57,801 nucleotides of DNA from an uncultured Clostridia bacterium (GCA_927362715.1 CAKMIX010000016.1:1-57801); one strand, 5' to 3'; shown: positions 45,154 to 56,009, counted from the first letter of the stretch. Notes: generated by a model not told the origin, from the sequence alone. Program-made: numbers and translations.

Positions 45154-46811
45154 AACGGGAAGACGCGCGTAAATGGATATGGAAAAGCGCCGCTAAAGTG
45201 CGGGGGCTATTGGTGCTGTCTGTTTTGGGCAGCGCCGTTGATTCCGTGTGCGCCGTGTCGCTTTCCCTTTGCGCGAAATATGTCATCGACGCCGCCCAGC
45301 GCGGCGATATGGCGGCGCTTGTGCGCGCAGGCGCAGCTGCTGCAGCGGTGATCTTATTGCATCTTGCGCTCCATATGCTCAACAAAGATCTGCAGGTGCG
45401 CATAGCGGGGCGTTTCGAGATGCGGCTCAAAAATACGGCGTTTGCAACACTTTTGGAGAAGGCATACAGCGCCGTTTCCGACCACCATTCGGGCGAGCTG
45501 ATGACGCGCCTGACGGCGGATGTGACCGTTGTGAGCGACAATTTTGCCACGCTGCTGCCGTCAGTTGCCGCCATGCTCGCACGGCTCGTGTGCGCGTTCG
45601 CCGTGATCGCAGCGCTTGACTACCGCTTCGCGTGCGTGCTCGCCGCAGTAGGGCTCGTGCTGTTTTTAGGCACGCGGCTGTTCCGCGGAAAGATCAAAAA
45701 AATGCACCGCGCCGTGCAGGAAAGCGACGGGCGGCTGCGCTCGTTTTTGCAGGAGGCGCTTGAAAACCTGCTTGCCGTGCAGGTGTTCGGTGCGTATGAC
45801 AGGACGAATGCCGAAGCACAGGCGCGCGGCGAAGAGAATTATACCGCGAAGCTCAAGCGCAACCGCTGGTCGATCTTGGCGAACACGGGCTTTTCCGCCG
45901 TGTTTTCGGGTGGGTTTTTATTTGCGCTGTTGTGGAGCGGCGTGCGCCTTTGCACGGGGTCCATCACCTTCGGCACGCTGACCGCGCTTTTGCAGCTTGT
46001 CAATCAGGTGCAAATGCCCGTTTCCAATCTCTCGGGCATCATGCCGAAATATTACGCCATGCTTGCCTCTGCCGAACGGCTTATGGAGCTTTCTTCGCTT
46101 CCCGACGACACGGCGCTGAACCCGCCGTGTGAGAAGCAGGCGCTTTGGGATTCGTTCACGGGGCTGCATTTGCGGGACGTGTCGTTTTCCTACGGCAGGA
46201 ACCCCGTGCTCCAAGACGTGCAGCTTTCGCTTCCTCGCGGGGAATTCGCTGTGCTCTCGGGCATTTCGGGCATCGGCAAAAGCACGCTTTTTAAGCTGCT
46301 TTTGGGCGTGCTCAAGCCCGACGCGGGCAAGGTGGAGATCGAAACAGCCGCAGGCGCGCTTTCGGCGGACAAAACGACCCGCGCGCTGTTTTCCTACGTC
46401 CCGCAGGGCAATCTGCTGTTTTCGGGCACGGTGCGCGAAAACCTCTGCTTTGTGAAGGCGGATGCGACCGAGGAAGAGATCGACCGCGCCGTGCGCGTGA
46501 GCTGCGCCGACGAGTTCCTGCGCGAGCTGCCCGAGGGGCTCGATACGCGGCTCGGCGAGGGCGGCAGAGGGCTTTCGGAGGGGCAGATGCAGCGCCTTGC
46601 CGTTGCCCGCGCCGTATTGACCGACGCGCCCGTTTTGCTTTTGGATGAGGCGACCTCTGCGCTGGATGCGCAGACCGAGCGCCGTCTTTTGCAAAACCTA
46701 AAAGCCCTGCCCGGCAAGACCTGTCTGCTTATCTCACATAAAACAGCGGCATTTGATGTGTGCGACCGTGTTCTGGAACTGCGCGAGGGTCGGGTTCTGT
46801 CTGTGCACTGA
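45150..46811 (+). CDS. ABC exporter (no C39 peptidase domain)
   Basis: This 553-residue half transporter has six membrane helices (about 15-290) and one nucleotide-binding domain. Walker A GISGIGKST (371-379), signature LSEGQ (475-479), Walker B LLLDE (E500) and H530 are intact. It has no N-terminal C39 peptidase domain, so leader removal, if any, must come from another enzyme, for instance the S24/S26 protein encoded just upstream. Its likely state is a homodimer. It closes the cassette; no terminator is evident before the next promoter. Confidence 0.9.
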   Translation: MKREDARKWIWKSAAKVRGLLVLSVLGSAVDSVCAVSLSLCAKYVIDAAQRGDMAALVRAGAAAAAVILLHLALHMLNKDLQVRIAGRFEMRLKNTAFATLLEKAYSAVSDHHSGELMTRLTADVTVVSDNFATLLPSVAAMLARLVCAFAVIAALDYRFACVLAAVGLVLFLGTRLFRGKIKKMHRAVQESDGRLRSFLQEALENLLAVQVFGAYDRTNAEAQARGEENYTAKLKRNRWSILANTGFSAVFSGGFLFALLWSGVRLCTGSITFGTLTALLQLVNQVQMPVSNLSGIMPKYYAMLASAERLMELSSLPDDTALNPPCEKQALWDSFTGLHLRDVSFSYGRNPVLQDVQLSLPRGEFAVLSGISGIGKSTLFKLLLGVLKPDAGKVEIETAAGALSADKTTRALFSYVPQGNLLFSGTVRENLCFVKADATEEEIDRAVRVSCADEFLRELPEGLDTRLGEGGRGLSEGQMQRLAVARAVLTDAPVLLLDEATSALDAQTERRLLQNLKALPGKTCLLISHKTAAFDVCDRVLELREGRVLSVH

Positions 46812-46848
46812 CCGTTCGGCGGGCAGCCGCAAATGCGTAAATTTTCTA

Positions 46849-46877
46849 TTGCGCAATATATAAACATTTGCTATAAT
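46849..46877 (+). promoter_or_regulatory. Promoter of the Wzz/BY-kinase gene
   Basis: TTGCGC (46849-46854), 17-base spacer, TATAAT (46872-46877). The gene starts 54 bases later behind GAGAAGGGG. Confidence 0.7.
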
Positions 46878-46930
46878 ATGACCGTATATGGCTCTGCATT
46901 GGCTGCGGAGCGAGAAGGGGAATTTTACGA

Positions 46931-48406
46931 ATGGATTATGAATACGCCTCCGGGCAAAAAAAGGAAAATACGGAGGGCATCAGCGCCGAAACCGTAATGG
47001 TCTATACGCGCAAGCTGTTCAAGCGCTGGTGGGTCATTCTGCTGTCGGCCGTCGTGCTTGCTGCGGTCGGCTTTGCGATCGCACAGTTGACCTATGTGCC
47101 GACCTATTCCTCCCAGATCATGTTCGTTGCCAGCAACCGAAATTCTTCGCTTGTCACCTCGGGCCAAAGCTCGTCGGATATTCTTGCGGCACAGACGCTT
47201 GCGGGCAACTACCAGTATGTGTTTACGACAACGGAGCTGTCCCAGCGCGTTGCGGACAACTGCGGATACAAAAACATCACCGCCGAGGAGATCAAAAGCT
47301 TTATTTCCGTTGAGGCGGTCGAAGACACCACCATTCTGTATCTGACGGTAACGACGACCGACGCCGAAGTTTCGTATGCGATCGCCAACACCTATATGCA
47401 GTATTATGAAGAAGCGATCACCGAAGCTTTCCCGGCGACGACGCTGAAAGCCATCGACCCGCCTCTGCTGCCCGCCGCGCCGAACAGCGACAATTCCAAA
47501 ATCATATACACGGCGGTCGGCTTCCTTGCGGGTGCGCTGCTTTCGGCGGCTCTGCTGCTGCTTGCCATGGTGTTCAAGGATACCGTCCTCAACGCCGACG
47601 ACATCCGAAAGAAGCTGGGGCTGAAGATCATCGGCAACGTATCGCATGTGCCCGTCAAGACCAAAAAAGGCGAAAAACGCAGCATTTTGATCACGGACCG
47701 GCGCAGCGGCTTCGCCTTTATCGAAGCGTTTAAGATGATCCGGACCAAGCTCAACAATATCGTCCTGCGCAAAGGGCAGAAAGCGATCGTTGTCACCAGC
47801 ACGCTCGAAAACGAGGGCAAGACCACCACGGCGATCAACATTGCGCTCGCACTTGCCAAAAACGGCAAGGAGGTGCTGCTCATTGACGGCGACCTGCGCA
47901 AGCCCGCCGTTGCAAAGGCGCTCAGTCTCCCCGCAGGTGATGCGGCAGGGCTTGCCGAGGTCATCTCCGGCAGCCGCCAGCTTTCCGACGCGATCCGGTA
48001 TTCCGAAAAATACAACCTCTATCTGCTTTTGAGCGGTCCTGCAACGGTTGATTCGGCGGAGCTGCTTTCCTCGGAAAAAATGGAGGAGATCATAAAATCC
48101 GCCAAAAAGGAATTTGATTATATCATCATCGACACCGCCCCCTGCGGCGAGGTCGCAGATGCGGCGATCCTGGCGGGCTATTCCGACGCCATCGTCATGG
48201 TCGTGCGGCAGGACACCGCGCCCATCCGCCGTATTTTGCGCGGGCTGGAGAATCTGGACAACTCCGGTACCGAGGTCATCGGCTGCGTGTACAACGATGC
48301 CAAAATGGGCTTCGTCCAGCGCGGCGGCTACGGCAAATACGGCTACGGCTACGGGTATGGCTACGGCTACGGCGCGGAGCATGAAAAAAAGCGTTCGTCA
48401 CGCTGA
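46931..48406 (+). CDS. Fused Wzz chain-length regulator / BY-kinase
   Basis: This 491-residue membrane protein has TM1 (about 33-53), an extracytoplasmic Wzz domain, TM2 (about 191-214) and a cytoplasmic tyrosine kinase. The kinase has Walker A TLENEGKTTT (291-300), Walker A' LLIDGDLRKP (316-325) and Walker B YIIIDTAP (397-404). The tail has seven Tyr in 467-480, mostly GY repeats, the autophosphorylation cluster. Firmicutes usually split these into two proteins; the fused form is Wzc-like. Such proteins control polysaccharide export, yet no polymerase, flippase or glycosyltransferase is beside it. Single-gene unit with its own promoter and terminator. Confidence 0.9.
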   Translation: MDYEYASGQKKENTEGISAETVMVYTRKLFKRWWVILLSAVVLAAVGFAIAQLTYVPTYSSQIMFVASNRNSSLVTSGQSSSDILAAQTLAGNYQYVFTTTELSQRVADNCGYKNITAEEIKSFISVEAVEDTTILYLTVTTTDAEVSYAIANTYMQYYEEAITEAFPATTLKAIDPPLLPAAPNSDNSKIIYTAVGFLAGALLSAALLLLAMVFKDTVLNADDIRKKLGLKIIGNVSHVPVKTKKGEKRSILITDRRSGFAFIEAFKMIRTKLNNIVLRKGQKAIVVTSTLENEGKTTTAINIALALAKNGKEVLLIDGDLRKPAVAKALSLPAGDAAGLAEVISGSRQLSDAIRYSEKYNLYLLLSGPATVDSAELLSSEKMEEIIKSAKKEFDYIIIDTAPCGEVADAAILAGYSDAIVMVVRQDTAPIRRILRGLENLDNSGTEVIGCVYNDAKMGFVQRGGYGKYGYGYGYGYGYGAEHEKKRSSR

Positions 48407-48416
48407 ATCTAAAAGC

Positions 48417-48450
48417 AACAGCCTGTGTGGGTTTCCGCACAGGCTGTTTT
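48417..48450 (+). terminator. Terminator of the Wzz/BY-kinase gene
   Basis: AACAGCCTGTG (48417-48427), ten-base loop, CACAGGCTGTT (48438-48448) and further T. The 250 bases that follow up to glgB hold only its promoter. Confidence 0.9.
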
Positions 48451-48640
48451 GATTTTAGAGGCGCTTTCGGGGTTAGTGCTTTAGCTGTGGGCGAAGCCCG
48501 CAGGGCTGAAAACCGGAAAAATCGCACTTGCATAATCTTTCATGCTTCAACCCGCTTCGACCCGCAACGACTTTGTGACAAACTGCACAAACCATGCTGG
48601 AACGTCTTCGTGAGTTTTTGATAAAATCGTCAAAAAGTAC

Positions 48641-48669
48641 TTGCAAAAGCAGGAAAGGTTTGCTAAAAT
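48641..48669 (+). promoter_or_regulatory. Promoter of the glycogen operon
   Basis: TTGCAA (48641-48646), 17-base spacer, TAAAAT (48664-48669). Transcription would start near 48676, which rules out the in-frame codons at 48641-48668 as starts of glgB and supports the ATG at 48701. Confidence 0.7.
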
Positions 48670-48700
48670 GGATATAATAATGCATGGTGAGGTAGTCTGT

Positions 48701-50608
<1,908 letters not shown>

Positions 50609-50692
50609 ACTATTGCCGGTATGCCGCCGCACGTTCGGCAGCCGCCCGGTTTGGTGATTTTCACCGATACAAGACAAAAGGAGGCAAAGACA

Positions 50693-51904
50693 ATGGCACG
50701 CAAAATGGAATGCATCGCGATGCTGCTCGCCGGCGGGCAGGGGTCGCGGCTGGGCATTCTGACCAAGAACATTGCAAAGCCCGCCGTTCCCTACGGCGGG
50801 AAATACAGGATCATCGACTTCCCGCTGTCCAACTGCGTCAACTCCGGGATCTCGACGGTGGGTGTGCTCACGCAGTACCAGCCGCTCGAGCTCAACGACT
50901 ACATCGGCAACGGCCAGCCGTGGGATCTCGACCGCGCCAACGGCGGGGTACATATCCTCTCGCCCTATCAGCAGATCAAGGGCTCGGAATGGTATAAGGG
51001 CACGGCGAACGCCATTTACCAGAACATCACGTTCATCGACCGCTACAACCCCGAGTATGTCGCGGTGCTTTCGGGCGACCACATTTATAAAATGGATTAC
51101 TCCAAAATGCTCGACTACCATAAGGAAAAGGACGCCGCCTGCACCATCGCGATGCTGGAGGTCCCGTGGGAGGAGGCTTCGCGCTTCGGGCTGATGCTCA
51201 CGGACGACGACAACCGCATCACAGAGTTTGAGGAAAAGCCGAAGAACCCGCGCAGCAACAAGGCGTCCATGGGTGTGTATATCTTTACCTGGAGCAAGCT
51301 GCGGCAGTACCTCATCGATGATGAGGCGAACCCGAATTCCTCCAACGACTTCGGCAAAAACGTCATCCCCGCCATGCACGCGGCGGGCGAGCGGCTGTTC
51401 GCCTACCTGTTTGATGGCTATTGGAAGGATGTCGGCACCATCGACAGCCTTTGGGAAGCGAACCTTGACCTGCTGAATCCCAAAGTGGATCTGGACCTTT
51501 CCGACCCGACGTGGAAGATCTATTCGAAAACGCCGGTCGCGCCGCCGCACTATGTTGCCGACTGCGCCACGGTGCAGAACGCCATGATCGGCGAGGGCTC
51601 GCAGGTCTACGGCAATCTTGACTTCTCCATCCTGTTCTCCAATGTCACCGTCGAAGAGGGCGCGGTCGTGCGCGACTCCATCGTCATGCCCGGCACGGTC
51701 ATCAAATCCGGTGCGGTGGTGCAGTATGCGATCGTCGCTGAAAACGCCGTGATCGAAGAGGGCGCCGTAGTGGGCGAACGCCCCGAGGCGATGGAAAACA
51801 TTGAGGATTGGGGCGTTGCGGTCGTTGGTTCGGGCGTGTGCGTGCACAAAGGCGCGCGTGTCGCGCCGAAAGCCATGGTCGATGAAGATGTAAAGGGGGC
51901 GTAA
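50693..51904 (+). CDS. glgC: Glucose-1-phosphate adenylyltransferase, catalytic subunit
   Basis: This 403-residue protein starts [21 protein letters not shown] behind AAAAGGAGG. It has the nucleotide loop, the substrate segment [30 protein letters not shown] with the catalytic Asp, FEEKP (the G1P-binding Lys) and a C-terminal left-handed beta-helix. It makes ADP-glucose. The next gene is the partner GlgD. Confidence 0.96.
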   Translation: MARKMECIAMLLAGGQGSRLGILTKNIAKPAVPYGGKYRIIDFPLSNCVNSGISTVGVLTQYQPLELNDYIGNGQPWDLDRANGGVHILSPYQQIKGSEWYKGTANAIYQNITFIDRYNPEYVAVLSGDHIYKMDYSKMLDYHKEKDAACTIAMLEVPWEEASRFGLMLTDDDNRITEFEEKPKNPRSNKASMGVYIFTWSKLRQYLIDDEANPNSSNDFGKNVIPAMHAAGERLFAYLFDGYWKDVGTIDSLWEANLDLLNPKVDLDLSDPTWKIYSKTPVAPPHYVADCATVQNAMIGEGSQVYGNLDFSILFSNVTVEEGAVVRDSIVMPGTVIKSGAVVQYAIVAENAVIEEGAVVGERPEAMENIEDWGVAVVGSGVCVHKGARVAPKAMVDEDVKGA

Positions 51905-51907
51905 GCA

Positions 51908-53023
51908 GTGACCGGCAACAATATTTTAGGCATCATTTATTCCAATAAATACGACGAGTGCTTAAGCGAGATCACAGCGCTGCGCACCATGGGCTCCGTG
52001 CCCTTCGGCGGGCGGTACCGCCTGATCGACTTCGCGCTGTCGAATATGGTCAACAGCGGCATTGAAAAAGTCGGCGTCGTGACCAAAAGCAATTATCAGT
52101 CCTTAATGGACCACCTCGGCACGGGCAAGCCGTGGGACCTTTCCAGAAAAACCGAGGGCATGTTCATCCTGCCGCCCTTCTCCTACGGCGGCACGGGCAA
52201 CTACACGGGCAGGCTCGAGATGCTGCGCGGCATCGTGGGCTTCATTGCGCGTTCCAATGAGGAATACGTCCTGTTTTCCGACTGCAATTCGGTGATGAAC
52301 ATCGATGTGGACGAACTCATGGCGTTCCATACGGACAAAAACGCCGACATTTCCATCGTCTGCAAGCGCGGGGCTTTGCCGAAGCTCGAAAATATCATGA
52401 CACTCGAAACGGATGGCGACGCGCGTATTAAGCAGATCGCCGTGGAGCCGAATACGACCGGCGAGGTCATCTACTCGCTCAATATGATCTTAATGAAGCG
52501 CTCGCTTTTGCAGCGGCTCGTCAACGAAGCGGCCAGCCTCAACCACGAGTCCTTTGAGCGCGACGTGCTGCAGCGCAACACCGAACGCCTGCGCATTTTC
52601 GGCTATGAGATCGGCGGCTTTGCCCGCACGATCGATTCCTTAGCCAGCTACTTCAAGGTGAGCATGGAGCTTTTGGATCCGAAAAACTGCGGGGAGCTGT
52701 TCAATCCCGACCGCCCCGTATACACCAAGGTGCGCGACGATATGCCCGCCATTTACGGGCTTGGCTCGAGCGTCAAGAATTCTTTGATCGCCAGCGGCTG
52801 CATCATCGACGGCGAGGTTGAGAATTCCGTGCTGTTCCGCGGCGTGCGCGTCGAAAAGGGCGCGGTCGTCAAGAATTCGATCCTGATGCAGGGCAGCTTT
52901 GTGGCAGCCGGCTCGTCGCTCAACTACACGATCACCGACAAAAGCGTAGCGATCACGCCGAACAAATCGCTTTCCGGCGCGGAAAATTATCCGGTGTTCG
53001 TCGGCAAGGGGATCGTCATCTGA
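51908..53023 (+). CDS. glgD: GlgD, non-catalytic partner of GlgC
   Basis: This 371-residue protein has a GTG start three bases after glgC. It keeps the fold (VPFGGRYRLIDFALSNMVNSG; hexapeptide C-terminus) but lacks the GGxGxRL nucleotide loop (ITALRTMGSVPFGGR instead) and the DHIYKMDY motif (FSDCNSVMNIDVDEL instead). In Firmicutes GlgD pairs with GlgC to form the more active heterotetramer. Confidence 0.95.
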   Translation: MTGNNILGIIYSNKYDECLSEITALRTMGSVPFGGRYRLIDFALSNMVNSGIEKVGVVTKSNYQSLMDHLGTGKPWDLSRKTEGMFILPPFSYGGTGNYTGRLEMLRGIVGFIARSNEEYVLFSDCNSVMNIDVDELMAFHTDKNADISIVCKRGALPKLENIMTLETDGDARIKQIAVEPNTTGEVIYSLNMILMKRSLLQRLVNEAASLNHESFERDVLQRNTERLRIFGYEIGGFARTIDSLASYFKVSMELLDPKNCGELFNPDRPVYTKVRDDMPAIYGLGSSVKNSLIASGCIIDGEVENSVLFRGVRVEKGAVVKNSILMQGSFVAAGSSLNYTITDKSVAITPNKSLSGAENYPVFVGKGIVI

Positions 53024-53079
53024 GAAACCGTCTGTGGATTCGGTGGGTTGAAAAACTGCCCGTGAAAAGGAGAAACCGT

Positions 53080-54504
53080 ATGAAAGTTTTGTATGTTTCG
53101 AGCGAGGCGCTGCCCTTCATGGCGTCGGGCGGGCTTGCCGACGTGGCAGGCTCGCTGCCCAAAGCACTGCGTAAGCGGCTGATCGGCTGCCGCGTGGTTA
53201 TGCCCATGTACGACGGCATCAAGCAGGAGCTTAAGGACAAAATGACGTTTTTAACGAGCATCACCGTGCCTGTTGCATGGCGTCGGCAGTACTGCGGCAT
53301 CTTTGAGGCCAAAGCGAACGGCGTCATCTACTATCTGCTCGACAACCAGTATTATTTCAAGCGCGACGGTATTTACGGCTATTATGACGACGCGGAGCGC
53401 TTTGCTTTCTTCGCGCGCGCCGTGCTCGAAATGCTGCCGCACATCGAATTCAAGCCCGACATTATCCACTGCAACGATTGGCAGTCCGCGCTCACGCCGG
53501 TGTATTACAGCACCATGTATGCGCAGGCGCCGGGCTATGAGAACATCAAGACGATCTTCACCATTCACAATATCCAATACCAGGGCGTGTACGGCAAAGA
53601 GCTCATCTCCGAGGTCCTGGGGCTTCACCCCGAGGATACGAGCATCGTCGAATACGACGGCGACGTCAACTTTATGAAAGGCGCGATCGAGTGCGCCAAC
53701 CGTGTCACCACCGTCAGCCCCTCGTATGCCAACGAGATCTTGGATCCGTGGTATTCCCACGGGCTCGACACGATCCTGCGCGAGCGCGCGTGGAAGCTGT
53801 CGGGCATCCTCAACGGCATCGATACCGAGGATTACGACCCCGCAACGGACAAGGATATTTTTGCCCATTATTCCGCGGAGGATTTTTCCGCAAAAGCGGA
53901 AAACAAGCGCGCGCTCCAGGAGCTTATGGGTCTGCCGCAGCGTGCGGATGTGCCGCTTGTGGGCATGGTCTCGCGCTTGGTCGGGCACAAGGGGCTCGAC
54001 CTCGTGAAAGCCGTGCTCGACGAGCTGCTGTCCACGGCGGATGTGCAAATGGTCGTGCTCGGCTCCGGCGAATGGCAGTACGAAGAGTTCTTCAAGGCGA
54101 TGGCGGCAAAGCACCCGGATAAGCTCGCGCTGAAATTGGGCTTCGTGCCGTCGCTTTCGCGCAAAATTTACGCGGGCTCGGATCTGTTCTTAATGCCCTC
54201 CAAGAGCGAACCGTGCGGGCTTTCGCAGATGATCGCCCTGCGCTACGGCTCGATCCCGATCGTGCGCGAGACCGGGGGGCTGCGCGACAGCATCCGCGAC
54301 AGCGGCGACGGCGAGGGCAACGGCTTTACGTTCTCGAATTATAACGCGCACGAGATGCTCTATACCATCCGCCGCGCGCTCGAGGGCTACGCCAAGCCCG
54401 ACGGCTGGAAGATCCTCGTGAAACGCGCCATGGAGTGCGACAACAGCTGGGGCAAATCCGCCAATGAGTATATCCGGTTGTATAAGGATGTACTTAAAGA
54501 TTAG
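53080..54504 (+). CDS. glgA: Glycogen synthase (ADP-glucose)
   Basis: This 474-residue GT5 enzyme starts MKVLYVSSEALPF behind AAAGGAG; an ATG six codons earlier is less well placed. The N-terminal KxGGL motif reads ASGGLADV (residues 16-23), so the usual Lys is Ala. The C-terminal nucleotide site SKSEPCGLSQMIALRYGSIPIVRETGGL is intact. It extends glycogen chains. The TAG stop lies in a heptamer repeat. No glgP is in the window. Confidence 0.95.
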   Translation: MKVLYVSSEALPFMASGGLADVAGSLPKALRKRLIGCRVVMPMYDGIKQELKDKMTFLTSITVPVAWRRQYCGIFEAKANGVIYYLLDNQYYFKRDGIYGYYDDAERFAFFARAVLEMLPHIEFKPDIIHCNDWQSALTPVYYSTMYAQAPGYENIKTIFTIHNIQYQGVYGKELISEVLGLHPEDTSIVEYDGDVNFMKGAIECANRVTTVSPSYANEILDPWYSHGLDTILRERAWKLSGILNGIDTEDYDPATDKDIFAHYSAEDFSAKAENKRALQELMGLPQRADVPLVGMVSRLVGHKGLDLVKAVLDELLSTADVQMVVLGSGEWQYEEFFKAMAAKHPDKLALKLGFVPSLSRKIYAGSDLFLMPSKSEPCGLSQMIALRYGSIPIVRETGGLRDSIRDSGDGEGNGFTFSNYNAHEMLYTIRRALEGYAKPDGWKILVKRAMECDNSWGKSANEYIRLYKDVLKD

Positions 54505-54690
54505 ACTTCAGACGTCAGAAATCAGATGTCAGATAAGGCACAGCATATTTCTGCAAAGCCAAAAAGCAGCACGAATCGTGTAGGGCGGGGGCTTGCTCCC
54601 GCCGAAAATTTGCACGACCGCGTAGGGCGGGGGCTTGCTCCCGCCGAAAATCTGCACGCCCCGTAGGGACAGCCCTTGCGGCTGTCCGCA
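54505..54690. repeat. Composite repeat, copy 5, with tandem palindromes
   Basis: A heptamer array (TAGACTT, CAGACGT, CAGAAAT, CAGATGT, CAGATAA) begins inside the glgA stop codon. Three tandem palindrome units follow at 54580, 54622 and 54663 (period 42 and 41), the first two with GTAGGGCGGGGGCTTGCTCC and the third GTAGGGACAGCCC as in copy 2's outer repeat. No gene is present between 54505 and 54796. Confidence 0.85.
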
Positions 54691-54731
54691 ATCGAATCGC
54701 GCAGGACGCGGTACGGAAAAGCAAAAACAAA

Positions 54732-54765
54732 CAGCGGGCAGGGTCACACCTGCCCGCACTGTTTT
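54732..54765 (+). terminator. Terminator after the glycogen operon
   Basis: CAGCGGGCAGG (54732-54742) pairs with CCTGCCCGC (54749-54757) around a six-base loop; the lower stem continues imperfectly to CTG, followed by four T. It also shields the downstream GNAT gene. Confidence 0.75.
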
Positions 54766-54796
54766 GAAAGGACTTTGAATTCTTGGGAGTGAGGAT

Positions 54797-55279
54797 ATGA
54801 TACGAAAAGCAGAGGATCAAGACGCGCCGCGCGTTCTCGAGCTGCTGCAGGACATCGTACGCCTGCACCATGAGGGGCGGCCCGATATTTTTTCCGGTGC
54901 AAGCCCGAAATACGACGAAGCGGCGCTGCGCGAAAAATTCCGAAACGAGAACGAACGCATTTTCGTCTCCGTGGATGCAAACGGCCGCGTCAACGGCTAC
55001 GTCATGTGCGTGCTCGAAGAAAAGGACGAGCCGTTTTACACGCAGCGCCCTTACCGCACGCTGTATGTGGACGACCTGTGCGTGGATAAGACTTGCCGCG
55101 GGCAGGGGGTCGGGCGCGCCTTAATGGAACGCGCCGTCGAAGCGGCAAAGGAGCTGCACTGCTACAACCTCGACTTGAATGTTTGGGCGTGCAACGAAGA
55201 CGCCATCCGCTTTTATGAGGCGATCGGCATGCAAAAACAGCGGCAGTATATGGAAATCATCTTAGATGCCGGGTGTTAG
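54797..55279 (+). CDS. GNAT-family N-acetyltransferase
   Basis: This 160-residue protein has motif A LYVDDLCVDKTCRGQGVGRALM (the CoA pyrophosphate loop is RGQGVG) and motif B LDLNVWACNEDAIRFYEAIGM. Substrate unknown; relatives acetylate small molecules or protein N-termini. The last codons (LDAGC) and the TAG stop are heptamer-repeat DNA, so its native C-terminus may have been replaced. No clear promoter was found. Confidence 0.9.
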   Translation: MIRKAEDQDAPRVLELLQDIVRLHHEGRPDIFSGASPKYDEAALREKFRNENERIFVSVDANGRVNGYVMCVLEEKDEPFYTQRPYRTLYVDDLCVDKTCRGQGVGRALMERAVEAAKELHCYNLDLNVWACNEDAIRFYEAIGMQKQRQYMEIILDAGC

Positions 55280-55650
55280 ATGCCGGACGCCGGAGGTGTG
55301 GGCTTCGGCTTTCAGCACAGCCCAAAATCCGCACGTCCCCGTAGGGCGCGGGCTTGCTCCCGCCGCAAAAAAGAAGCCGGGGAGGAACTGCTTCCGGCGG
55401 TGCGCAAACTGCAAAATCTATGCAAGCCTGTGTAGGGGCGGGGCTTAAGTGCCCGCCCGAGCAGAGAAGGGAAAGAAAAGAACTTTTGTCTGTTATGAAA
55501 TCAAAATTCTACTTTCGCCGAAACAAACTGCAATATTTTACTTTTTGCGGGCGGGCACAGAGACCCGCCCCTACGACTACAGGTTTTATTTTTTAGCACA
55601 GCCGCGGCAATGCACGAAACCTGCCCGCACCGCGTCTGACATCTGAACGG
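55266..55650. repeat. Composite repeat, copy 6
   Basis: It begins with TTAGATG-type heptamers in the end of the GNAT gene, then a palindrome unit (about 55340), the inverted 143-bp element (55432-55574), a GCACAGCCGCGGCAATGC core and complementary heptamers (about 55634-55650). No gene is supported in 55280-55731. Confidence 0.85.
55432..55574. repeat. 143-bp palindrome-ended element, copy D (inverted)
   Basis: The interior matches the reverse complement of copies A-C, with more drift. One end is of the CTTAAG subtype, the other of the CTGTG subtype. Confidence 0.75.
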
Positions 55651-55699
55651 CGGGCGTGCCCGCGCCGAAACACAAAGCAAAACGAATTTTTCAAACAAA

Positions 55700-55731
55700 A
55701 AACGGAAAGCAAAATCTCGTTGCTTTCCGTT
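55700..55731 (-). terminator. Terminator of the XRE gene
   Basis: AACGGAAAGCA (55701-55711) pairs with TGCTTTCCGTT (55721-55731). On the minus strand it directly follows the XRE stop codon and leads into TTTTTTG. Confidence 0.85.
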
Positions 55732-55938
55732 TTATTTTTGGTTCGTTCGTCCGAGCAGATAATCCGCCGAAACATGGTACAGCGCACACAATTTCAGCAA
55801 GTGCCGGATCGGCAGCTCGTTTGCGCCGCGCTCATACCGGGCGTACATCGTCTGCGATGTGCCGAGGTATGCGGCGACTTGTGCCTGGGTCAGGTCATTG
55901 TCCTCGCGCAAATCCCGCATGATTTTGATGTATTCCAT
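55732..55938 (-). CDS. XRE-family HTH repressor
   Basis: This 68-residue protein is essentially one helix-turn-helix domain: LREDNDLTQAQVAAYLGTSQTMYARYERGANELPIRHLLKLCALYHVSADYLLG. It has no sensor domain. It is transcribed away from the RING-finger gene across a 104-base gap with two palindromes, so it probably represses both. A TATAAT box lies 5' of its start, with operator 1 directly upstream of it. Confidence 0.93.
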   Translation of the reverse strand: MEYIKIMRDLREDNDLTQAQVAAYLGTSQTMYARYERGANELPIRHLLKLCALYHVSADYLLGRTNQK

Positions 55939-55963
55939 GCCACCACCGCAAATTATTATAGCA

Positions 55964-55979
55964 AGTAAACATATTTACT
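55964..55979. promoter_or_regulatory. Operator 1 of the XRE/RING locus
   Basis: AGTAAA-N4-TTTACT palindrome. It lies just upstream of the XRE gene's TATAAT on the minus strand (55960..55955), where binding would block that promoter. Confidence 0.7.
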
Positions 55980-55980
55980 C

Positions 55981-56009
55981 TTGACTTTAGTAAATAAATT
56001 TACTAAAAT
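55981..56009 (+). promoter_or_regulatory. Promoter of the RING-finger gene with operator 2 in the spacer
   Basis: TTGACT (55981-55986), 17-base spacer, TAAAAT (56004-56009). A perfect palindrome, TTTAGTAAA-N4-TTTACTAAA (55986-56007), fills the spacer; its core is the same as operator 1. Repressor binding would exclude RNA polymerase. Confidence 0.8.

Noticed and set aside
48641-48700. Upstream in-frame starts for glgB
   Set aside because: They fall within the -35/-10 promoter region, so they would not be transcribed.
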